Positions 56,126 to 64,000 of a DNA stretch of 64,000 bases are shown here, piece by piece. A program made the position numbers and the translations under genes. The first letter of the stretch is position 1. Each line of letters begins with the position of its first letter. A model generated the notes under the pieces. It made no database searches. It saw only the letters and a program-made list of their open reading frames with translations, and was not told the DNA's origin. Origin of the DNA: Mactromeris polynyma (lineage: Eukaryota > Mollusca > Bivalvia > Venerida > Mactridae); NCBI GenBank assembly GCA_032209605.1, contig JASFXZ010000014.1:16635231-16699230 (forward strand). The letters are read 5' to 3'.

Positions 56126-56424
56126 TGTATTATATAAGATAAATATGATGTGTAATCATGTAATGTCGTGAAAGTATCTATTCCGCTGCTGAAAAAGCTA
56201 CGTTTGTAAACTTATCCATTGCAAAATCGTTCACCCGTGCGTGAATTTTAATGCGACTGCCTTCAATTAATTCGGTGCCTGTTACTGACATCTCAACAAA
56301 ACCGCAACAACTGTTAAAGTCATACTGGTCAAAAGAGCTAAACCGCCAATTTGTATTTTGAGATTTGCACTACCTTATGATAAAGTGATCTTAAAGTATA
56401 AACGTGATATTCGTAGGTTTACGT

Positions 56425-56590
56425 TGACTGAATCACTAATTCACTTCACTTGAATCATGATAATTATAGCTTACTGCGTACAAAGGCTACAGAAGATGTA
56501 TTAAGTAGCATTATAAAAATAGTACTGGTGGGTTAGCACTTTTGACTAGTATATGTTTATCACGTAACATTCCACGAATTGTATTAATTG
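56425..56590. repeat. Dispersed repeat pair D3, copy 2
   Basis: Partner of 26390-26565: 'attatagcttactgcg', 'tacagaagatgtattaagta' and 'tactggtgggttagcactttt'. Confidence 0.55.
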
Positions 56591-57004
56591 ATGTATGCAT
56601 ATTAAAGATAATATAAGGTATACTGATTGTATCGCTTAATATCATTCCATATACCCCGGGTACACTATTTATTTATATACCCAAGGTATCTTAGTTATTT
56701 ATAATACAATACAATTTTAATGAGACGATTACGGAGACATGGAAATAATTTGCATACGGTGGTATGTTAGGATGTCATCCAAGCATTGCACAATGTGTAT
56801 GTAATTGTCAACAAGTTTTGTGTCAAAGCACAAAGGGAATATTCATATCGTTTTGACATGAAGTTCAACAGACGATATTATATTTTCATGAGTTGCAGTT
56901 ATATGACAAGATATTTATCATGAAGGCCAATGCTATGTTATTGTAAACTTGTATGTTTCCTACGATAGCATCCATCTCTGATTCATGTGGGGGGAGTTGT
57001 GAGT

Positions 57005-57055
57005 TGCTTGCGGAAGACCAGGTCAATACTGATTAATAACCCAAGAGTTGTCATA
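57005..57055 (+). repeat. D6 repeat fragment, closest relative of the 48-bp satellite unit
   Basis: 'gttgcttgcggaagacc' then 'tcaatactgattaataac' and 'ccaagagttgtc'. It aligns with the satellite monomer across gcttgcggaag, then aat.ctg.ttgat.a.ccca, with few gaps. Confidence 0.6.
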
Positions 57056-57059
57056 CTTA

Positions 57060-58795
57060 CTGTATTTAAAGGGCAACTGACCTCCTCACATGACTGATTT
57101 ACCGCGCCTTAGCCGACGAAACTCTTTCGCCGAAAGAAAAACACGTTCAAATCATATGCCCAAAGAAGTGCTAAAAACCATCACTGCACGGGCCATTCCG
57201 GTTATGTAGATGCGAATGGTCTGTCAAGCTTCCCAATATGGCTCCGGCAAATTACGGCGAATTCTATTATGAATACGCCTTTTAATTCGTAAATTCTCAG
57301 CAAATACTGTATCACTCCTCGGATGTAAAGCTGCGTCCTTGTAATGATATATACTAGAATGCATTTTGTTAGTAAATCAGTTTGGATTATTTTAATACAA
57401 TATTGACACGAAACATTTGCAATAGCTTTTGAATAAATCAATAGTTAAATTTATATTGACTCATATGCATATATTTATACATATATAGTCATAAGCATTT
57501 ATTGTTCTGTATTGCTGATGTACTGTCCTTGCCTATTTAGCCATTGCGCGTTCTGTTCCGGTGATATTGTAAGAAAGCTCGGTGATATTTCATCCCGGAT
57601 AAATAATTGTCGGTATCTTTAAAAGGAGACATTTATTGTTCGAATATTAGAGTTAGTAAGTAAGTTTATTTTAACTACCATTAATTTAGCGGAAATCCGT
57701 TATCGTTTTAAAGTACTTTTTTTCTTGATATATTATGAATACATGTGTTTTCCACGAAATATGTTCTAGAGAAAGTGCGATTGAATAGACGACCGACGCA
57801 TGTGGAAATATGTTTATGAATATTTTGTTGCACATCCTGTTACTATGTTTGTGATGTGTGCGAGTTAGTATATACATTTACAAATCTTCTGAGATTTCGT
57901 TTTATGAATTCTAGTCCCGGTGTGAGTTAGAAAGTGACCCGGTGAATACGTACTTTTCTACTCTTGCATTTTGTCTTATATGTAGATAGCCGTGTAATGT
58001 TTTAAAATTAAAACGATTCTCATTCTCTGAAACAGTCGTTTAAATGTGGTAATGTTTTGTGTGTATGATAGTTATTTTAAAAATATTACAATGTGTCCAC
58101 TCGACTCGTGCTTTGACACTAAATTGAAATATGTCACATTGAGATAATACTGTATGAGGTAGTATTACATGTATAATAAAATCCGATTTTTAAAAAAAAT
58201 GTGTTTTAGAGATAATGAAATAAACTTATCTCTATTGTAATTGCTGAATAAATTGTTGTGATTTCTGTCGATCAGTACTATGTTTTTGTCATAGGGGCCT
58301 ATAGATCCTCGATGTTTTAAGGAGCTTTAATATCAATGTTATTATGAAATTTGGTGCAAAATGTTTTTAAAACTTCAAATAATTAACTGACTAATTTCAA
58401 ATGCTTGGCAATCTTATATAGTAATAATTGAATTTTATAAATCGTTTTAATATTTGGTTAAATTAAACAAAAAAGTTTAATTTTGTTTAAAATGACCACA
58501 TTTTCACTTAACCTTTTTTGAATAATATTTTTCGGTTAAGTCAGTCATCGCGAATCATTAGAGGGATCACAGATATTGGTGCCCTTGAGTTTGATCTCGC
58601 AATTCAGAGCATATTTTTAATTGTAAATCTCGAATTTCATACACTTATAAAACATCCATGCTTACTTTGAGATCAGTATTTGATAAAATCAATTGTATTT
58701 ATGAAATGAGATTGCCTAACCATGAAAGCCGACGCCGCTTACAAAGAGATCAAACTTAAGTATTATTTGACCTACCTCGATGTCTGAAGAAACAA
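57060..58795. other. Unassigned AT-rich sequence
   Basis: No exon or repeat element supported between the D6 fragment and the promoter-like cluster at 58806. Confidence 0.35.
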
Positions 58796-58805
58796 TGGTT
58801 TTTAC

Positions 58806-59001
58806 CACGTGACTTTTATTGAATGATCACGTGATGCTGACGTCATATGTGACGTCATTTCTATACCAATTAAAATCGGACGTGCTGGTTGCTCCGATCC
58901 ATGTTCAACATATAAATTAAAGCAGTCTGCATACAGCTTAAGGCAATATTATTATAATTGATATTGAAAATATTGTTCAATTATTGATCTTATCTGTGAG
59001 T
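58806..59001 (+). promoter_or_regulatory. Strong promoter-like cluster: E-boxes, CREs, CCAAT, TATA and first donor
   Basis: In 5'-3' order: CACGTG (58806-58811), CACGTG (58828-58833), TGACGTCA (58838-58845), TGACGTCA (58850-58857), CCAAT (58866-58870) and TATAAATTA (58911-58919). The CCAAT-to-TATA distance of about 45 bp is usual for animal promoters. Initiation would fall near 58940, and 'gtgagt' at 58996 could close a first exon of about 55 bp. No coding exon follows that I can recognise within the window, so the transcript may be spliced to sequence beyond it or be non-coding. Unlike the family 4 elements, which also carry TGACGTCA, no inverted ends surround this cluster. Confidence 0.45.
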
Positions 59002-59394
59002 TAACTGCTAAACAGCACCTGGCATTATGTATTTGAAAGTTATATTAATTTTCACTATGTTATGTACTAATTTCGACTAGACTTTAAGTTATATACTTCA
59101 AAAGTTCATAATTCTTATGTTCTGTATTTGGGTATTGTTCAAGACCTTTACAAAATGCTGAGTGAATAGGTAATTTTTCCTTCTATTTGTGAAATACGTT
59201 TTGGTGATATTTAGACATTGAAACTGATTTAGTAAAATTGAAACTTCTGTATTTGTCTTGAGTTGTATATTCTTTCCGTGAGGTGCATGTTTGGTTCATT
59301 GAGACCGCTTACACCGAATTAGGGACCCCTATGTACTATAGTTGCGACCTACACAACTCCGGGGGTAAACTTGTTAAATTTGAGCAAGTTGTTC

Positions 59395-59650
59395 ACCAGG
59401 CCTGCCTTCCGGAAGATCATTGGTTAATCTACTGAAAAGGGGAGGGAACACAGAAAAACGACACAACAATATTACATGAAGAGAAACTTACCAATACACC
59501 GGTTTCAGCGCCATGGAACTGTACGCATTTCTTACCAGCACTCACGCCTGTTTTGAGAATACTGAAATTCGTGACGAGACCCTGTCCAACTCGGGGTTCT
59601 TATTCAAAATCTTCGGATCAGGAGTCAGCCGCTCTGCGTTCGAAGCAATC
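59395..59650 (-). mobile_element. tRNA-derived SINE, minus strand, diverged
   Basis: On the minus strand the head reads 'gagcggctgactcctgatcc', then 'gaataagaaccccgagttgg' and 'acagggtctcgtcacg'. The first part matches the head at 63070-63155 (gagcgtctgactcccaatcc). The far end has 'agattaaccaatgatcttcc', like the 'tggttagtaacc.agga' module of other copies. Confidence 0.6.
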
Positions 59651-59934
59651 GGAAATAACGTAGGATGTACGTTGCCATGACAAATTAATCATGTCGCCCC
59701 TAATCACATTTTGCTGAGAAATTGCTATTAACTGATAATTACCATGTTTACATATATATAATAATACATGTATAGGCGTATGTGCTTGATGTCGGAATAA
59801 GTCATTGAACATGTAGCTAATCAACATGAAATACCTAGCTTTGTTTACCACATCCGGGTTAGAGATTAGGGTCTAGTTTCACATGCACTGATAAAAATAT
59901 TCGTTTGCCGTTTAAAACCAAGTGCAACTCGCTA

Positions 59935-60122
59935 CTTCTCCAGAGCGGTCATCTCTTAAGCAACAACCTCTCTTAAGCAACAACCTCTCTTCATCAACAG
60001 TATCAGTTTTCCTGGAGTAAGTAATTACTATGTTTGAAACCTCTCTAGAGCGAGGACCTATCAACAACAGCCTAATAGTGCGTTTCCTAAATGGTGCTGC
60101 TCTGTAGATATTGTGTTGTAGA
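59935..60122. mobile_element. MITE family 3, long copy
   Basis: 'cttaagcaacaacctctctt' occurs twice in tandem, then 'catcaacagtatcagttttc', 'ggagtaagtaattactatg', 'ctctctagagcgaggaccta', 'atcaacaacagcctaatagt' and 'aaatggtgctgctctgtaga'. Best copy for showing the full family order. Confidence 0.7.
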
Positions 60123-60776
60123 TCCTGTTTTAGTCCGAATACATGTATTATATTACTGATAATGACGTTTGTCAAACTGTGTTCAAGTATTTTTGTAATA
60201 AAATCAGCATGCAAATGACGGATGTGGAAGATTATCATAAGAAAAAAAAACGCACGGAAAACAGGACCTATGTGTGGATTGTATGTAAACGCAAAACGTC
60301 AAATAATGATCATTTATTTGCTTATCAAATGATCCAAAATCCGAACTAATTGAAAATCGTAGTAGATTGCGGAGAATTGCATTAAACAGAGCTATGTACA
60401 AATTCCAAATTCAAAAATCCTAATACAGTATGGACATGATAGTTCTACCTTGATATAATTTTACACTTTACGTATAGAAACAGACACTGATACTCGTAAA
60501 TATTCGTACAAATCAGTAAAACTGTTGTCGACGAAGCAAGAAGAATAAATCTCAAGATACGGACCTGATTATCACATACCCGGTCGATGAGAACGGCGAT
60601 TATACACAATGGGTGTGGCGAAGATAATTGAAAGTACTGTCTAATAAATTGAACATGTACTGGAAAGAATTCAAATGCATAAGTAAATATACATTTGAAA
60701 TTTCAAATTCGCCGTTTTTCAACAGAACGGGTACGTCATTTATGTACGGCGGTTAGATGACTATGGAATCGCTTTT

Positions 60777-61018
60777 AAAAATGACATCATGCTGTATGAC
60801 ATTTTAATTCATCTTGTTGTAATGAAATGTGACATTTTGCTTTCTTGGAAGAGTTGAAATGTGTTCTTCATGCAGAATTACCGACTGTCACATAGCACAA
60901 TGGACCTGTAATACAGCATACTTGAACATGAAGAACTAACCTCAACCCTTCCAAGAAAGCATTATGCCCCGTGTAATTACAAAAATATGCATTTAAATGT
61001 CATTATGCATAATGCAAT
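60777..61018. mobile_element. Foldback element, about 242 bp
   Basis: 'tgctttcttggaagagttga' (60838) pairs with 'tcaacccttccaagaaagca' (ending 60961); 'gtgttcttcatg' pairs with 'catgaagaac'; 'gttgtaatgaaat' pairs with 'gtgtaattacaa'; and outer 'aaaaatgacatcatgc' pairs with 'gcattatgcataatg..attt'. Non-coding. Confidence 0.75.
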
Positions 61019-61169
61019 TTTGGCAGCGATTGTCTTCCATAGTTGACATAACCAGTGTTCTTCCGTTACCAACCAGTACAAACCTGTTCTTCAACCGACA
61101 ATATTTCTACATGTAACAGAGGAGGACAAACGACTTTGGATTTATATTCTTCATTGTCGCCGTTGCCTC

Positions 61170-61330
61170 ACTCGGGGTTCGAATCGCTGACATCCAGAGT
61201 GGCAATCGTGTGCTCTACCGATTGAGTGAACCGCTGACATCCAGAGTGGCAATCGTGTGCTCTACCGATTGAATGAATCGCTGACATCCAGAGTGGCAAT
61301 CGTGTGCTCTACTGATTGAGTGAACCGGGA
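61170..61330 (-). repeat. tRNA-like SINE head tandemly triplicated (47-bp step)
   Basis: Units begin at 61186, 61233 and 61280 on +. Read on -, each gives 'tcaatcggtagagcacacga', 'ttgccactctgg' and 'atgtcagcg', i.e. an A-box/D-arm-like segment and an anticodon-arm-like part. Only the outermost copy continues into 'attcgaaccccgag', a B-box/T-arm-like segment. Confidence 0.8.
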
Positions 61331-62110
61331 AACATTACATACACTCCATTCACTCTAATGCCAATGCTAATGAGTCTTTTACTATATTATCACAGTGGTA
61401 TTAGTGAATACCCTGATGTGGCAGACGCCTGTGTAACAGGACTGCACTACAACTCTGACACCAAGTTTGCAAACCATCGTATCAGTCATCAGTCAAATCA
61501 AGTACACCAGTATTTAAGCAGTATGCATTATTTCATTTCATACAAACAAAGCATTCTTGCAAATTCCTGAAAATGTAAACGAACGCGGTTTTTTCCGTTT
61601 CAATACACTGGTATTTGGAATTTATCCGCGAGGTGAAAAGAATGAGAACCTATTAGCGCTAAAGTTAAATTCGATATGACATTTCACGATCAGCTTGTCT
61701 CTAAGACAATGTGACAAAGTGGTAAATGTCAAACTATGATATAAACAGCGATTAAGATAATATTTCATTACTTTAGATGTCAGAAACACTTTTTCTGACA
61801 TTTGAGAAAGATAATTAGCGGCAAAAGACGATAAGAAGATACACGGTATAAAGAGAAATATACAAACCACTGTAATTAATATAACATATATTACAACACG
61901 ATTTATAAACATCAGAGGAAACCAAAGGAGTTAATATAATATTTCCTGTTCGTGTTTTTCATTAGCATTTCTTTTTTAATCGTATGGTTTAAACTCTTAA
62001 ATGTCACGTTTTGCGAAACCTTTTTATCAGGCGGAAAATAAATGCTATATAACATTATTATGAAAGATCTGGGAAAATGTGATCCGTCCACCCATCCTAA
62101 ATAATACAGC
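61331..62110. other. Unassigned sequence
   Basis: A 96-codon minus frame (61622-61912) opens with a strongly hydrophobic stretch but has no other motif and is AT-driven. Nothing else supported. Confidence 0.3.
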
Positions 62111-62112
62111 CA

Positions 62113-62192
62113 ATTGTCTTTTGAGCAACAACCGCTCAACAAAGCCGAACTTTTAATTTTTCAAACGTTGTAACTCTGAAGAAATTGCACTT
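62113..62192. mobile_element. MITE family 3, short copy
   Basis: 'tttgagcaacaaccgctcaa', 'caaagccgaac' and 'cgttgtaactctgaagaaat' (inverted end). Confidence 0.5.
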
Positions 62193-62369
62193 TATATTTA
62201 TCTACCAATTCATCGTAACTATGGACAAGAAGATGTAGAACTGGGTGAACATTACAGCTCAATTACTGATGCTACACATACATTTATTTCTTCGAAAACT
62301 GATTCAGAATGACCACCGCATTCCTCTAGATTGAGTCCTCTGGGCTTTTCCTTATTGACATATTTGAAA

Positions 62370-62415
62370 GAAAGGGGATTTGAACCTCCACCAACAGCTG
62401 CTGCTAAGAGAGAAA
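62370..62415 (-). other. Isolated B-box-like segment
   Basis: On the minus strand 'ggtggaggttcaaatcccct' is a good match to a pol III B box / tRNA T arm. No A box or acceptor pairing was found upstream, so it is at most a SINE or tRNA scrap. Confidence 0.3.
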
Positions 62416-62967
62416 TCTGTGTAATTAAAATAGGGAAACGTATTGGGCTGTTTTTTGCAACAGAAATTTGCAACACTGACTCGAAGCCGCAAATATTTGA
62501 GAATCAACACCATTTGAAGCACGTTCCGTCACACTAACAATTCATCGTGCATTATATGCAATGAAATAGCATAAATATAACTGTATCTGATATTACATAA
62601 AACTTTACTCTCCGTGCAATAAAGGTTTAAGTATTGATTAAGGGTTCAGTGCTTATTAAAATATTCAGGCATATGAAACGGGGACAGATATTATGAAACG
62701 CCATGTATATAACTTGCATAAATGAACATGCCACTTTGGCTGCGTTTGGAGTGAAACTGAAGTCAACAGTAACGGTTTGGAAAACAAACACACAGCACAA
62801 AAGCAACCTTATTCGGGTAGCTGAATAGATGTAAGTGAATAAAACTCTCCCGATGGGAGATAAGATGAGAAATTGTAGCAACACTGCATGACCAGAAAAC
62901 AACAAAACTCAACATATAATAGGAAATGGATGGACAATTAGTTTAAACATATTCATTTCACATCAGT

Positions 62968-63155
62968 TGTGAAAAAAATTCTTACTACTTATACTAATCA
63001 CTCTCGATGACTTCTTCCTAGCTACCAACCAGAACTCGCACCAAATTTAGGGATTGTGAAGTTTGTGATAAAACCCTGCTTATCGCGGGGCTTGATCCAA
63101 CGACCTTCGGATTGGGAGTCAGACGCTCTACCACTCGACCACTGTGCCTCCTTGA
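62968..63155 (-). mobile_element. tRNA-derived SINE, nearly complete, minus strand
   Basis: On the minus strand: head 'gaggcacagtggtcgagtgg' and 'tagagcgtctgactcccaat' (A box and D arm), then 'aaggtcgttggatcaagccc' (B box), then the module 'tggtgcgagttctggttggt', 'agtcatcgagagtgattagt' and 'ataagtagtaagaat'. This 3' module is shared with 22947-23165. Possible young copy; target-site duplication not resolved. Confidence 0.75.
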
Positions 63156-63619
63156 CAATGGATGGCAATTCAAGCGTCATAGCATGGTAAGGTGCCAATA
63201 CTGGTAAGTAGCTCAAGAAGATAGTCCTCGAAATAAACACAATAATATTTCGTGCCCACGTAAACAAAGAATCGAAAATGTTTTTATTCCAATATTTAAT
63301 GACCTGTTCATGTTTTGAAGAAAAGTTGTTTAGAGCTTTTGTTCCTAAATTGTATACAGTCAAACAACGTGTACTTAAATGGCCGTTAAAATAATGGGGC
63401 TGATTTTGTTGAGTTGCCAGTCTGTCATATTAAAGGAGTACGGATTCCGGTACCGCTTCAAAATGTTCCAGTTCATGTCGGCAGCCTGGTAACTTAAAAC
63501 GTATTGGTAAGTACATGTAAAACGTTTTGTAACTTTTTAGGCCATCTTCAAGGATATACGTTGGCTGTTGCAATCGACATGGTACTAGTCTGTCAGACTA
63601 GAAGTCTTTAATTTGCTAG
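63156..63619. other. Unassigned sequence
   Basis: No exon or mobile-element ends identified between the SINE and the frame at 63620. Confidence 0.3.
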
Positions 63620-63973
63620 GTGATATTTCTTCTCCTTGGTGATTTCAATGAAGACATTACATGTAAATATGAAAGCCATAAATTCGTTCTGCACCATGTG
63701 CTCATGTCAGGAAGTTGTCAGTTACCTGTAAGCGATTTTTTTTTACTACTGCTTAGAAACCAATGCATACTGGATATGACAACTTCTGATGTCAATATCT
63801 TACATCAAACAGTTTCATCCAACACAGAAACAAGATCATCTAACATAACGGACGAGAGTTTGTTATTCTACAGTCAAGTAATAATAACTCGCTTGTCTGG
63901 ACGTATCGACGGATTAATGACCGACGGATGGCATATTGGAAGTTCCCACAGGCGGCAACGTCGGGACATATAA
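63620..63973 (+). pseudogene. Possible endonuclease/exonuclease/phosphatase-fold remnant of a retroelement
   Basis: The frame starts MIFLLLGDFNED, and a hydrophobic run followed by GDFN is the metal-binding signature of the endonuclease/exonuclease/phosphatase fold carried by non-LTR retrotransposons and some Helitrons. About 20 residues later 'HHVLMSGSCQLP' could correspond to the helix after that strand. Nothing before or after is recognisable, and there is no reverse transcriptase. The rest of the 117-codon frame looks random. Weak call. Confidence 0.22.
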
Positions 63974-64000
63974 AGCGAAGCCTCATGATGCATAAGATAA

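Noticed and set aside
62252..62537. Overlapping 74- and 68-codon frames
   Set aside because: They surround a B-box-like scrap; no domain or splice support.

Overview
This is AT-rich animal (eukaryotic) genomic DNA, most likely from a bivalve mollusc. It has no operons, very few long reading frames, splice-bounded exons, tRNA-derived SINEs, several families of short palindromic DNA transposons (MITEs) and large minisatellite arrays. The mollusc assignment rests on repeat types that I recognise from bivalve genomes: a tRNA-headed SINE with the '...aggggcacc.gggtcttc...' body, and a repeat opening with 'gtccgtccgtctgt'. It is an inference; I do not name a species.

One gene can be supported well: a divergent activin/inhibin-beta-like ligand of the TGF-beta superfamily, on the + strand. 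Coding exon A (25639-25942) carries the start codon, a signal peptide and the first prodomain helix. Coding exon B (49382-50274) carries the rest of the prodomain, a furin site and a cystine-knot domain. The phases match (phase 1 donor, phase 1 acceptor) and give 398 residues across a 23.4-kb intron. A CCAAT/TATA core promoter lies at 24765-24784, and a splice acceptor just before the start codon implies a 5'UTR intron. The mature domain is odd: it lacks the interchain cysteine and the third knot cysteine.

Layout. 1-24.7 kb: no supported gene apart from an unexplained 166-codon frame at 484-984. This part holds a 46-bp minisatellite (4205-5650), a 9-bp array (10157-10545), a pentamer array (20391-20625), SINEs and MITEs. 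24.7-50.5 kb: the ligand gene. Its intron contains a 48-bp array (35543-36347), a 72-bp array of about 31 copies (38090-40360), a GCT/GTT low-complexity tract (43930-44460) and many SINE, MITE and foldback copies. 50.5-64 kb: three TATA-type promoter-like clusters (about 50753, 53165 and 58911) with CRE and/or E-box motifs but no confirmed downstream gene, a possible phase 1-1 exon on the minus strand (50964-51221), a degenerate tandem block (51250-51790), more SINE/MITE copies, and a possible endonuclease-like retroelement scrap at 63620.

Most long reading frames in the window are by-products of tandem repeats whose period is divisible by three, or that rotate through all frames, and should not be read as proteins. 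Repeat-family names here are descriptive, because no library search was possible.
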